A stretch of DNA of 64,000 bases from Drechslerella dactyloides (taxonomy: Eukaryota > Ascomycota > Orbiliomycetes > Orbiliales > Orbiliaceae). Under the pieces are notes generated by a model. The model was given only the letters and a program-made list of their open reading frames with translations, searched no databases and had not been told where the DNA came from. The position numbers and the translations under genes were made by a program. This document shows, in pieces, positions 23,736 to 33,195 of this stretch (the stretch's first letter is position 1; the number at the start of each line of letters is the position of its first letter). Location: NCBI GenBank assembly GCA_020064725.1, contig JAGTWJ010000019.1:1984001-2048000 (forward strand). The letters are read 5' to 3'.

Positions 23736-24348
23736 TCACGGGTCACTCGTCGTTTCCGCGATCGTATAGCACGTCTGAGGTGCTAATATTGGCGGCTGGG
23801 TACAAGTCGGACCACGCGTGCGTATGCAAACGCCCCAGTCGTATCTCAATCCCAAGCAATCTCGAGCGAGAGAAGGGTTCTAGTATATAATCAGGTATCC
23901 GCTTGTCAGTCGATGGCATTGCAACGAGGTCGGAATATTCTGGAGAATCACTTGACTTACCCAAGCCAGTAAATCTGGTAGCTTGACCCCGACAAATGCC
24001 GCAAAGAATTGGCAATTCATATCTGTTTTGAAATGGTGTCTGAGTAAGCATTCGCCGTCGTAGCGTAGTAATTGATCTTATATCTAATACGTCCAGATCG
24101 CGGTGAAAGATGTCTTACAGTCAACTCCTTCAGCCCATTTATCGCAGTTGGGTGCCTCATCAGGTTCCTTTTTCCACATGCCTGCCAACCGGCGTTAGAA
24201 TCTGACCCGCCAAAATGCATGACGACTCCTCTAGCGATTGATCCAGCCTCAAGATGTGCTTACCAGGGACGTCGGAAATCAAGACGGAATAAGTTGCATG
24301 CGTTAAGGAAATTAATGCTGCAATCGAGAGTATCCAAGTGCACCGCAT
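23736..24348 (-). CDS. Small secreted LysM-like protein
   Basis: Assembled from four exons on the minus strand: 24348-24264, 24181-24119, 24022-23961, 23879-23736, a continuous 117-codon frame plus stop. The first 18 residues, MRCTWILSIAALISLTHA, form a clear signal peptide. The mature protein is small and Cys-rich. Its pattern, NCDKW, about 12 residues, NCQFFAAFVGV, LPDLLAWNPSL, DCLGL, then WGVCI, is that of a fungal extracellular LysM (chitin-binding) module, where the WNPxxxxDC element is characteristic. The tail is Pro/Thr/Cys-rich. Alternatively the last exon splices at a GTGAGA donor to an exon ending at 23647, replacing the last residues with DEARLRDQSD. Family members are secreted chitin binders, some acting as effectors. 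All joins are GT-AG and keep frame; a single divergent domain makes the family call moderate. Confidence 0.6.
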
Positions 24349-25780
24349 GGCGAGCTGCTTGATATAATATGGATAGTAAGGGCTGGAGGCGTATAATTAT
24401 GCATACGTATGGTACGAAAGTAAATTGGTTTCCCAGGCTGATATTGCTGCATATCCGCAACGACCCAATGCCCAAGACTTATAGATTTATCCTTATGGAT
24501 AATACATGCATACTACAGTCACGCTTTTCGTAGATAAGAGGAATCATGCGAGCTCATGTCGTTATATCGACGTGGCTTCAGTGCGTCTATACTCCAAGCC
24601 TCCTGCCTATATCAGCCAACAGTCATTTAATGCATTTCAGCGGGACTCACTATGCCTCTATTAGCCACAAATTGAGCACGGGGCCGTGGTGTTGGGTTTT
24701 GAAGGTTTCACGGTTGAGAATTCCCGATATGGCGATTGTCTCGTATACGTCAACATGGATTCCTAGCTTGCATAGCTTGAATTCGGCCACCAGTATTTAG
24801 CTTTGAACTGTATACGATCTGGCCACGTTGACTCGACTTTGTTTGGAGATTTGGGTACATCATGTTTTCCCGTCGACTCACTACGCCTTAAAAATACAAA
24901 TATTATATTTTATAGTCCCTACGAAATATATGATTCTATAGGTCTAACTAGCGCTATAGCGGCAATCAATAAAATGTCCATTTCGGACCACCCTGTTCTC
25001 AACTATTGCCCTTAGATGTGCGAGACTCAACGTAAGTCTAGTCGATAGATCGCTACGGCCTTCCGGCACTGCTGCACCATACACATCGGACAACATGATA
25101 TAATATCCGCAATCTCATCTGTTGGCACGGGTTAATTCTCCTGTGAAAAAATCAGCGTGGCACTTGAGGTTCTTGTAGAAAGTGATGCTATACAAATCTC
25201 TCGATGATCTCCGTCCCATCCCTCATATGGATATTTCTAAGTAACCTTTGACGGTGTTTCCAGTTTTCTTGAAGCGAAGGAGTATGATTATTTTGACTTA
25301 ATCTCCGCTGCAAATCGACCACAGGTCCCTACGCGCCACAAGGGAGCTCCAAGGTTGCGGCCACCCGTCCTCTACTACGAGAGAAGGGAACTGTGCCGTC
25401 TTTGGCCAGATTTCAGTATCGGCTCCTTCTTGGTGTATTGGTAAGGTTGCTTGAAATTGTCAAATTCTATATTCTCCCATTGGCTTATTAACCAAGTGCT
25501 AGCCTACCAGGGCAAAAGCGATTTGCAAGTATTGCCTACCAACCGATCTGATTATCGACAAATCGTAAGGCCAAGTTTCCGGGATGAGTCCCCACTGCAC
25601 CCATCCCATCGCCTCGTCAGTCAGTCATGTATATCCCGAATCATCAATCCCACTCGAAATTTTTACCGAGAGAGTATCATTGAAGCTACTATAAGCAAGC
25701 CTAGCGATATATTATTAGCAGGGAACATATCAAAGCGACGGAACAGGAGTGGTACACGAGACTAGATGTTTGCCTTCCAG
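24349..25780. other. AT-rich stretch with coding-like fragments, no confident gene
   Basis: No complete gene recognised. Three minus-strand fragments look more protein-like than chance: about 24650-24795 (frame containing KLGIHVDVYE), 25499-25618 (EAMGWVQWGLIPETWPYD) and 25298-25450 (TEIWPKTAQFPSLVVEDGWPQ ending WSICSGD and a stop). They lack a shared start or an obvious set of joins. They could be exons of an unrecognised small gene, or remnants of decayed genes. Plus-strand frames here look like chance. Confidence 0.35.
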
Positions 25781-26507
25781 GTGGTTGCTTGTGTCTTGTA
25801 AACTTCTCCAAAGTAGATTAGCATTCTCTTAATCGATCTACATCTTCGAAAGCTTCGTAATATTCGTTCTTCCTCGCAGAATTTGCCTTCAAAATTCGGA
25901 GTATCGTCCGGAATATCTTGTTTAGTCTAGATAACTCGCGATCTCGAAACATCTGGGGAAAGATATGGGATATGAGAATATGATGGTTCGGCTCGGGCGT
26001 GCAGTAGTCTCGCGACGAAACCCTCAGCGCGCTGCAGCGTCCCTAGGACTAAGCGTGCAGTCTCTGTTCTGGGCTTGTAGTGAGCTTAGTAAGCCCACTA
26101 TTACTCTTTAAAACCCCCTTCCTAGTCTCACGAGCCAGACACGCACGAACCTCTTCCTCAGACCCCCCAAAACAACAATCATCAAGAAATCAACAGACTC
26201 AAAGAGAGACCTAAATACCTCTACCGAGACCACCTCTATAGTAGACATTCACCATTGTCGGAATCAGCAATAACACATTCTGTTACGCTAATACAAATAT
26301 CGGGCGACTCTGATATCTTCATCGCTGAGCTTAAGGCATATGCGCATTCGCTTGTAAGCGCTTGGATGGGAAAGGATTAGTGACGTCACACAACAATCTG
26401 TGTAAGCTTTCCACCGGCCTGCGGTTTCTTTAGCAGAGATCTGACTTGCGGCCACACGGCGACGCACCAGCAGTGGTGTATCACTGTGCTCTATAGGTGT
26501 CTAAGCA
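25781..26507. other. Possible LTR remnant and upstream region of the SET gene
   Basis: A minus-strand 44-codon frame (25818-25952, MFRDRELSRLNKIFRTILRI...) has a helical, basic, gag-like look but no recognisable domain. From about 25990 to 26260 the + strand reads like a fungal LTR promoter/leader: a CTTTAAAACCCCC TATA-like box near 26110 followed by an A/C-rich purine leader (CAAAACAACAATCATCAAG). No matching second LTR, target duplication or primer site was found, so this stays tentative. A perfect TGACGTCA palindrome lies at 26381. Confidence 0.3.
26381..26388. promoter_or_regulatory. CRE/ATF palindrome TGACGTCA
   Basis: Perfect 8-bp palindrome TGACGTCA, the consensus of CREB/ATF-type bZIP factors (Atf1/Sko1 class in fungi), 120 nt upstream of the SET-domain gene start. 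The position suits an upstream activating or stress-response element. Function is inferred from sequence alone. Confidence 0.5.
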
Positions 26508-27218
26508 ATGCCGCTCCATCCAGAGCCTGCACAAGATGACGAGAAGTCGGATTTGCTGAAAGGAACAATTATGAACGAGTTTGTCCGAGTCGAGGAGGTT
26601 CCTGGGATTGGACTCGGTCTAGTAGCGTTCAAACCCATTCCATCCGGCACAACATGGTTCCGTATGACGAGCGATAATAACCTGGTCATCCCACGCAATG
26701 CATTCGAACATATTCGTCGGATCGCAAAAGGATGCCCGGAGTGGGAGAGCTTGCGGCAGTCCATACAGCTCTTTTCGTGGTACAACAGCAGCGAGGACGC
26801 AATTAACTTTCCTCTGGATAACGTGCGATATATGAATCACGCCGTGGACTGCAACAGTACCTATGACGAGCCTCCCGAAGGAGCTTATTTAGGAGCGCCA
26901 TCTTACACCAATTGCGATATTCGTCCAGGGGAAGAAATACGGGAGAATTATCTTTCGTATCCTGAATGTCCCTGGGCCGACTTATGTGATTCGTTCTTAA
27001 AGCCGCAGCCTCGGCCTAGCTCGGAAGATTTTGTCGGACAATACCAACCAGTACCACCTGCGGAAATCATGATAACTCGAGGGCAGTTTCGGGTGTATGC
27101 AGAGAGTAACTTGAGTCGAGATGTTGATAAGGCATTACTGTTGGTGTTGGCGAAAACCGGTATTTTCGATGAAGAAAGACAAGCTTTTATTCTTCGGATT
27201 CCTACTGAGGGCCAATAA
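26508..27218 (+). CDS. SET-domain protein (putative lysine methyltransferase)
   Basis: Single-exon gene of 236 residues. A core SET domain can be read. An N-terminal VPGIGLGLVAFKPIPSGT strand corresponds to the usual GxGL/VxA-xxxIxxGE start. RYMNHAVDCNSTY (residues 107-119) is the NHS-x-x-PN-like pseudoknot motif, with Ala for Ser and Cys for Pro. IRPGEEIRENYLSYP (138-152) is the GEELTxDY-like motif containing the catalytic Tyr. No pre-SET, post-SET zinc cysteines or chromodomain are present, so it is a minimal SET protein of the kind scattered in fungal accessory regions. The substrate (histone or not) cannot be told. The two altered residues in the NHS motif leave catalytic activity uncertain. 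Confidence 0.78.
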   Translation: MPLHPEPAQDDEKSDLLKGTIMNEFVRVEEVPGIGLGLVAFKPIPSGTTWFRMTSDNNLVIPRNAFEHIRRIAKGCPEWESLRQSIQLFSWYNSSEDAINFPLDNVRYMNHAVDCNSTYDEPPEGAYLGAPSYTNCDIRPGEEIRENYLSYPECPWADLCDSFLKPQPRPSSEDFVGQYQPVPPAEIMITRGQFRVYAESNLSRDVDKALLLVLAKTGIFDEERQAFILRIPTEGQ

Positions 27219-27499
27219 GCCGTCTAAGTTTTTGATGTAGAAAATATTAAAATAATATAGTGAGATATTTTTATTATCATGGGGTTTAGTTGAGAAAACA
27301 ATGGGAGATTCCCTACGGAGCTAGTGAAGGCCGGAAAAAGCAATATCCAAAGCTACATTTGGTTGCCGTACAAGCGCGGTCGCACAAAATTGTCGTTCTA
27401 GCTTACGTAAAAGCTCATCGGATGATTGAAAATCAATTGCCCCTCCATGCGTCCAGAATTGATGATGGATTCCCCACCATGTAAAGCATCGCAGCAGCA

Positions 27500-28553
27500 A
27501 TGTCCCCAGGCACGACCGCAGCTATGGCACCCATTTCATCAACAATCGTTTTCAGTACCGGCAACATCATGAAAGGTGGCCGCTCAACTCTCGAGAAATC
27601 TAACCGGGAACTTATAAACTCGCTGCGGCAAAACATCAAAGACGCCTCCGCCGCCGAGCTTGAGAGCACCCAGGAAGCGAATGGCAGCACGCCGTCCGAG
27701 CTGCCCTCGTGGATCGAGCGCAAAAGTGACTCGATATACATTCCCGGCCGGACCGAACCCACTGGGCTCAATGAAGAGCGAGCGGAATACGATATAACGG
27801 GTAGATGCTTTCCCCTCTAACCTTAATATCGGCGCCGATAGCTCTAACATTAACCCTCCAGTCAAACTGTTCTATCTTCCTGGGATTCCCATACATGAGA
27901 GATGCACACACACCCGCCAAGCCCTCGATCACGTCCTGCAAGAGCTCTGTGTATCCTCCGTCGACCTGCTGATAGCATCATTCCCGGATGTCTCCTTCGA
28001 CGCCGAAGACCACTCCGAGCCTTCCGAGCAAGCCGTCGCCGAATGGACACAAGCATATCGTACCCTCGAGGAACTACATCTCGAAAGCAAAATCAAGAAG
28101 ATCGGGCTGGCCGAGTTCGGTGCTACTCGTCTTTCGAAGCTGCTACCGCATACAAACATCAAGCCATCCGTGGACCAGATTAATGTCCGGGACTGCTGTG
28201 TGGTTCCCAAGCCGCTGATCCAGTATGCCCGTGCGGAGAAGATTGAGTTGCTGACTCATAACGACTGTACGGATATTCTGCCATCGGCCGCTCTTAACAG
28301 CCTGCTCCAGGAGGACAGTGCTACTTTCGGTAGCTTCGGACGGATAGACGCTCAGTGGGTGGTGAAATACACAGCTGTGATCCAGGATCGTGGCGTTGTA
28401 GAGAACAAGGGGTACGTCCGTTATAAACAATACCCCCCCGAAACACAGATATATATACAGCTTGTAAAAAAAGACGCCTAACGCCGTTCTAACTCTGCTG
28501 ACATATTGCACTTCAGATACTTCGCAATGGCTAAGCCGTCGCCGCCACCTTAG
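27500..28553 (+). CDS. Glutamate-cysteine ligase modifier subunit (GCLM-like)
   Basis: Regulatory subunit of gamma-glutamylcysteine synthetase, the first step of glutathione synthesis; related to aldo-keto reductases but non-catalytic. Exons 27500-27800, 27862-28411 and 28517-28553 total 296 codons including the stop. The N-terminus has STIVFSTGNIMKGGRSTLEKSNRELINSL. The AKR-like barrel shows KLFYLPGIPIHERCTHTRQALDHVL, SSVDLLIASFPDVSFD, TLEELHLESKIKKIGLAEFGATRL (typical GCLM/AKR strand), IKPSVDQINVRDCCVVPKPLIQYA and IELLTHNDCTDIL. The protein ends GYFAMAKPSPPP in a 37-nt last exon. The stop codon is only 5 nt from the BUD32 stop on the other strand, so the two 3' UTRs must overlap. Confidence 0.85.
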
Positions 28554-28558
28554 TTCCT

Positions 28559-29359
28559 CTAGCCAATCATGCTCTTCTTCCTCCCCCTGAGTCGAACCTC
28601 CTGTAGCCGCCTTAGAACGATACCAGACCCTAGCGAATTCTGCTTGTACGCTTCGAGTATCGTGTGGAACAGTCCGGATGCCTTGGGATGCGTGCTGATG
28701 AACGCTCGCTCGAGAACGTAAAGATCCACCGCCTTGTCCTCGTCGCTGACAGATACCTGCCCCAGCCCAAAATCTATCAAGACAACTTCATAGTCGCCCT
28801 CTAGAAGCTCGATACCCTCGTCATTCTTTTCTGCATTTTCCGTTTCTGATGTATCACCCTCCAATGTTGTGCGCCGCTCCTTCCGTAGCATTAGGTTACT
28901 TGTCGTTAGATCGCCGTGGATAATATCAATATCGTGCAGCTTCCCAATCGTTTCTCCGATTTGTCGCATAAGTTGTAACACCTTCGGGTCGGATAGGACG
29001 TCCCCATCTGATTGCTCTTTCGCTTCTGACGGCCTGTCAGGGCTACCATCAATCAACCGTTGTAGTAACTCCCGTATCGACGGCCCTTCGATCCACTCCA
29101 TGATAATTTCGCCGTTCCTTTCGTCGACAAAATAGACAGCCGGACACGGTACTCCCATTGTTCGGCAGCGGTTGAGCAGCCGCGCCTCGGAGACGCATCG
29201 GTGCTTTGTAAGTCGGAGGTCGAGAGTGGCATGTCGGTATGCTTTACGCGGGCGAACCTTCATCAGGGAGGGTACGGTGGGGAGCAAGAATGTAGATTTG
29301 TAGACATGCGCCTCTGCGCCCTGCTTTAGCAGCGTTCCGTCGATGGGCCGTCGTGACAT
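28559..29359 (-). CDS. BUD32: EKC/KEOPS complex atypical kinase Bud32
   Basis: Small atypical kinase/ATPase (PRPK family) of the KEOPS complex, required for the universal tRNA modification t6A37 and linked to telomere maintenance. One exon, 266 residues. Motifs: KQGAEAHVYKS (ATP loop), MKVRPRKAYRHATLDLRLTKHR with the catalytic Lys, EIIMEWIEG hinge, DIIHGDLTTSNLM (catalytic Asp, TSN instead of the usual xxN loop), VVLIDFGLGQ (DFG), and the basic tail RRLQEVRLRGRKKSMIG typical of Bud32. An acidic, low-complexity insertion (about residues 160-182, GDTSETENAEKNDEG) sits between the catalytic loop and DFG. The start MSRRPIDGTLLKQGAE fits family length. Confidence 0.95.
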   Translation of the reverse strand: MSRRPIDGTLLKQGAEAHVYKSTFLLPTVPSLMKVRPRKAYRHATLDLRLTKHRCVSEARLLNRCRTMGVPCPAVYFVDERNGEIIMEWIEGPSIRELLQRLIDGSPDRPSEAKEQSDGDVLSDPKVLQLMRQIGETIGKLHDIDIIHGDLTTSNLMLRKERRTTLEGDTSETENAEKNDEGIELLEGDYEVVLIDFGLGQVSVSDEDKAVDLYVLERAFISTHPKASGLFHTILEAYKQNSLGSGIVLRRLQEVRLRGRKKSMIG

Positions 29360-29734
29360 AGCGCCGATTCTTTGGTATTATAACGATGGAGCAGATTAGA
29401 TCGAACGTGGGGCGAAGTGTCGATCTTTCGTCTTTGCGGCTAAGCTTACATAAGGAATTCACCTCTGTTGCATTCTGCTGGCCAACGCAAAATTAGCGCG
29501 GTCAGCGCGGTGTCGTTAATTTATAACTGGAGCGTGTCGTAAGCAATTACCACATACTTAAGTAAGTAACTTGAGGAAATCATGGGGCGTATTCCAAATC
29601 TACGAGGCTTAGAATTTTGAATTCCAAGATCATACACAATAGAAACTAGGTACTTCTTAAGGATGTAGTAAGTGACATTACACCAGTCTTGTGCTTGCAA
29701 GCTGACCCATTTTAGTTACGTTTGCTATTATATA
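29360..29734. other. Intergenic, BUD32 upstream / paralog A 3' end
   Basis: 375 nt of AT-rich sequence with the BUD32 promoter on the left. It may also carry a small final exon of the neighbouring gene (TAA at 29678-29680; see that entry). Confidence 0.4.
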
Positions 29735-32593
29735 TCAGAATCGAGATGGGTTCAAAATAATCAGAGGCAAACAGGTGTTCGCCAGGCAATCAAAACGCCG
29801 GTGTTGATCACACTCACCCTCAATGAAGCTCCCGCTCAGACCACCACCACCACCACTATTGCCACCTGGTCCCGTGCATGTCTGGCTCGCGAGACCATTG
29901 TCACCATAATTTGAGGGTGTTGCTGATGTATATGGCTCCGAATATTCTACAGCTTGGGTGGTGCTGCCAGGCTTTGCTAACGTCGAGGCTGTGGCTTGAA
30001 GGTTCTTCTGAAATATCAATGCAAGCTCCGCGGCTTCCTGCAAACAACAATTGAAACATGTTCTGTTCTGAAGGATATGATGCAGATAAATATGCCTAGC
30101 AAGCGTCTCTCGATTAGGTGATCCGATCGGCTCACGTAATTGAATCCGGTCCTGTAGCAATAAAAGCCATCGTCCAGCCACGTCGTGATTGTTTCTGACA
30201 ATCACACAATTCTTCGGCTCTATGAGGCATCCTGGATCTTGTGCAAACCCATTGCCTCGGGTGTACCAGTAATGCGTGATTGGAATGGAACCGCCATTCT
30301 TGCAGAGTTTTGGACAATCCCTGCCCGTGGACGACTTCATAATCTTCTGCTGTAGATACGATATAGATGTCTGTATTTTCGACAATCCAATAGATATTTC
30401 ATAGAACACTTCCAATGCATCAGGGAGGTCGAGCCGCTCCTCAATAATTAGAGTGCAATTTATTGGAGGGGTCGAGCTCCTGGAGAAATTTTCTATGGAT
30501 TCCGTGGGCAGCTGAGAAACAGGCCTACGGTCTCCGCCAATTAATATCCCATATTCCCGCATTCTTTCGTCAGAGACCTCGACTGGCGGGCAGCTTGGAT
30601 CAGGATTCCGTGGACGGCTCTTTTGGCTTTCATCGAAACCTCCTTCTTTTTGACCATAAAGTCGAGTGTATCGGTTTCCGTTGAACTCGATCCCTCCGGG
30701 TATGACATGTATCTGCGAAATCAAGTCGATATCATCCGAAGGGCTCAATAGAAGCTCGTGCATGTAGACGAAACCCTCAGTACTGATAGCAACGACCCCC
30801 TGCTCCAGGCGACTCGTGTAGCCCCCTAACGCCCGTATCGATCTCTCATGTGATGGCCCGGAAAATAGACATGATAGGTACTGCACCACTGAGAATTCCA
30901 TCACGTACCGTTCCCCAAACTTTGTGCCTCCTCGGCGCCGAATTCTGGTGGTGAAATCCCTAGGCCAGTGTAACCTCCCGACTAGGTCTGGGTCAATCAT
31001 TTCATATGCGTCGATGTAGAATCTTTCGAATCCTACCCCAGAAGGCATGATGTTTTTCCCTTCCACTACCGCGCACGACAACACAACTCCGATAAGCCAC
31101 AACGCTCTAAGGAGGCCAATGTAGCAAATAATATCAACAGGCCAAATAGGCGGATCAGACCCGAACTCGTAGTCACCAACGCAATGAGAACATCCACAGA
31201 TTGTAGCGATTTCTTTAAACAGCTCCTTTCGTATTGTATACCATTGGTACCACTGGTCCGATGCGAGACCACACTGGTCCATAGGAATCGTTTGTCCAAA
31301 GACTTGCTCAGCGCCATCCACGAACGACGAGCTATGTTTAATTTCAGGGAACCAATACCGCAGAGTGTTCAAAAGCCCCTTGCCATAGCTCTTACTGCTG
31401 AGTGTAATTGGATCACTGGTTGGTATGCCGAGTCTCATGCTTTCCCCGGACACGCAGCTTCGAAGCACCCTAGCTCCATACGCAAAGGCTCTGCCCGCTA
31501 ACCCCGGGTATTCGTCTCCAAATAAGAATTCCGAAGCTCGATTGCCGTATGTATCTGACCATATTCGCTCCCAACTAGTCCTTCCCGTTGACAGAAGTCG
31601 TGCAGGCGAGTGTGTTCCATTAAAAAGTTGGTAACCATCGGTGATTGCGTATTCATTTGAGCGTACACGTAGATTCAGATCTTCTGAAGACACTTGCCCT
31701 CGCGCTCCTACACCGAACAAGATAGTAATAGAGCCGTGCAGCTCTGTTCGAGACTCGTAAAGCACCTGGCCCGTTCTATCATTTTTCATCAGAACATTCA
31801 GGCCAAAAAGCCATTCTGCAACAACTGCGAACCATACGCAGTCCGGTCCACCAGTCAGAGTCATCGCTCTCATAGTACCCTCAGTCAATTTCATGAGACC
31901 CACTAACGCCTGAGCTATCTGCTTTGTACTGCCAGCAGGTGGCATCAAAAGGCCCCTTTGAGGCCTGCTGATCGAAACCCGCTCGTCCATTCCACAGCTT
32001 CTGTAAGCTTGATACATTTTGCCACAGAGTGCTCCAAAGTCCGAAACAGCAAGGGTTCCCTGAAATGCTTCGATCATGAGCGCCCATTGTCTTAACGATG
32101 GCGATAAGTGTGGGGGAGGGTGAAATGCGAGGTTCAGCAGCTCCCTCAAAATCGAGGCGCAGGTATCCCGTCCGTAAAACTCGCCCATACTAGCACATAA
32201 CGCGACGCATGATAACCCCTCCGCAGTCTTTGTGACCGAGCGTACTAGATGCCTACTCCCGAATCCGAATACAAGGCCCTTATGGAATGCACGCCGCTTT
32301 GTGAGTTTTTCTACCGCCGTCTGGACCCGTCGCTCTCCGAGTTCGCTGAGTTTGAAGACACCCAAGAGGCCTTGTCCAACTGATAATGTCAGGCCGTCAA
32401 CACCAGCTGCTGACATCCGGGAGAAACCGTCAACGGAAATTTGCATAGTATAGCTGCTGAGATCGGACCAGCTTTTGCCGTCGCGCCTCTGTCCGCTATC
32501 TGGGGGCTGTCTTGGTTGCCTGCCATCGTAAGCTGTGATAGCTTTGAAGCTGGTGTCGGCATCATTTGTACCATCTTCCCAATGGCTTGACAT
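29735..32593 (-). CDS. Large protein of unknown function, tandem paralog A
   Basis: Uninterrupted 952-codon frame, start MSSHWEDGTNDADTSFKAITAYDGRQP. I recognise no catalytic domain. It shares an ordered set of landmarks with the downstream-numbered gene at 33196-35484: FGFGSRHLVRSV (about 109-120), PSLRQW (165-170), PDCVWFAVVAEWLFGL (250-265), TGRTSWERIWSDTYG (336-350), CGCSHC (466-471), a hydrophobic stretch YIGLLRALWLIGVVL, VIPGGIEFNGNRY (630-642) and a C-terminal CFNCC (846-850). This resembles large, expanded families of uncharacterised Pezizomycotina proteins that I recall only by general pattern. The Gly/Ser-rich tail after residue 900 may instead splice (GTGAGT donor at SFIEG) to a short exon ending at 29678. 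No signal peptide is evident. Confidence 0.72.
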   Translation of the reverse strand: MSSHWEDGTNDADTSFKAITAYDGRQPRQPPDSGQRRDGKSWSDLSSYTMQISVDGFSRMSAAGVDGLTLSVGQGLLGVFKLSELGERRVQTAVEKLTKRRAFHKGLVFGFGSRHLVRSVTKTAEGLSCVALCASMGEFYGRDTCASILRELLNLAFHPPPHLSPSLRQWALMIEAFQGTLAVSDFGALCGKMYQAYRSCGMDERVSISRPQRGLLMPPAGSTKQIAQALVGLMKLTEGTMRAMTLTGGPDCVWFAVVAEWLFGLNVLMKNDRTGQVLYESRTELHGSITILFGVGARGQVSSEDLNLRVRSNEYAITDGYQLFNGTHSPARLLSTGRTSWERIWSDTYGNRASEFLFGDEYPGLAGRAFAYGARVLRSCVSGESMRLGIPTSDPITLSSKSYGKGLLNTLRYWFPEIKHSSSFVDGAEQVFGQTIPMDQCGLASDQWYQWYTIRKELFKEIATICGCSHCVGDYEFGSDPPIWPVDIICYIGLLRALWLIGVVLSCAVVEGKNIMPSGVGFERFYIDAYEMIDPDLVGRLHWPRDFTTRIRRRGGTKFGERYVMEFSVVQYLSCLFSGPSHERSIRALGGYTSRLEQGVVAISTEGFVYMHELLLSPSDDIDLISQIHVIPGGIEFNGNRYTRLYGQKEGGFDESQKSRPRNPDPSCPPVEVSDERMREYGILIGGDRRPVSQLPTESIENFSRSSTPPINCTLIIEERLDLPDALEVFYEISIGLSKIQTSISYLQQKIMKSSTGRDCPKLCKNGGSIPITHYWYTRGNGFAQDPGCLIEPKNCVIVRNNHDVAGRWLLLLQDRIQLREPIGSPNRETLARHIYLHHILQNRTCFNCCLQEAAELALIFQKNLQATASTLAKPGSTTQAVEYSEPYTSATPSNYGDNGLASQTCTGPGGNSGGGGGLSGSFIEGECDQHRRFDCLANTCLPLIILNPSRF

Positions 32594-33195
32594 CCTGAAA
32601 GAAAGACTCTGTCGAAGATTGGCAAATTATTCCGATGACAATATCAGACGAATATATTGAGTGAATGTGAGGGATCAAAGAGGGTTTATATTTGCAGACA
32701 TACAGGTAGTATGCTAGTTCTAGTAAAGTAGTCAAGACAACCGCAAGGCTCGACCGATCGTTCTGTACGAAATTGAGGGGCAGACATCATACGAGGCTGA
32801 GAACAATATACATCTCACTGCCAGCGCACAATGTTTATGCAAGGATCAAACTGTGCATATGAAGAGGAAGGCTTACATCTAAATACGTTAGGTGATGCTA
32901 TCGATCGCGAAATCCAAGAAACCACACCCAAGTGAGTCGCCTGATTCCCAATCAAGTTCGAACACTAAGATGGATCCATGGAATTGAGCTACGCAAATAT
33001 AAATATGTCTTCGTCGCTGCGAACATACGCATTGAGGCTTCAAATTAAATCACGAAACGGCAAGATTCAGAGCACAAAAGCTTAGACTTGAACGAATAAT
33101 TATGTCGAATAAAACAATGTTTAGTTAAAAGCCTGTATACTCACAAGATAACCTTACACCAGACAAAAACACACGTACTACTTCACAACGGAAAC
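32594..33195. other. Intergenic between tandem paralogs
   Basis: 602 nt, AT-rich, holding the upstream region of paralog A and the 3' region of paralog B. No repeat boundary or mobile element end recognised. Confidence 0.4.

Noticed and set aside
24650..24795. FAD-monooxygenase fragment suggested by KLGIHVDVYE and GPVLNLWL
   Set aside because: The two motifs occur in the wrong order for a Rossmann FAD site and there is no GxGxxG, so the likeness is probably chance.
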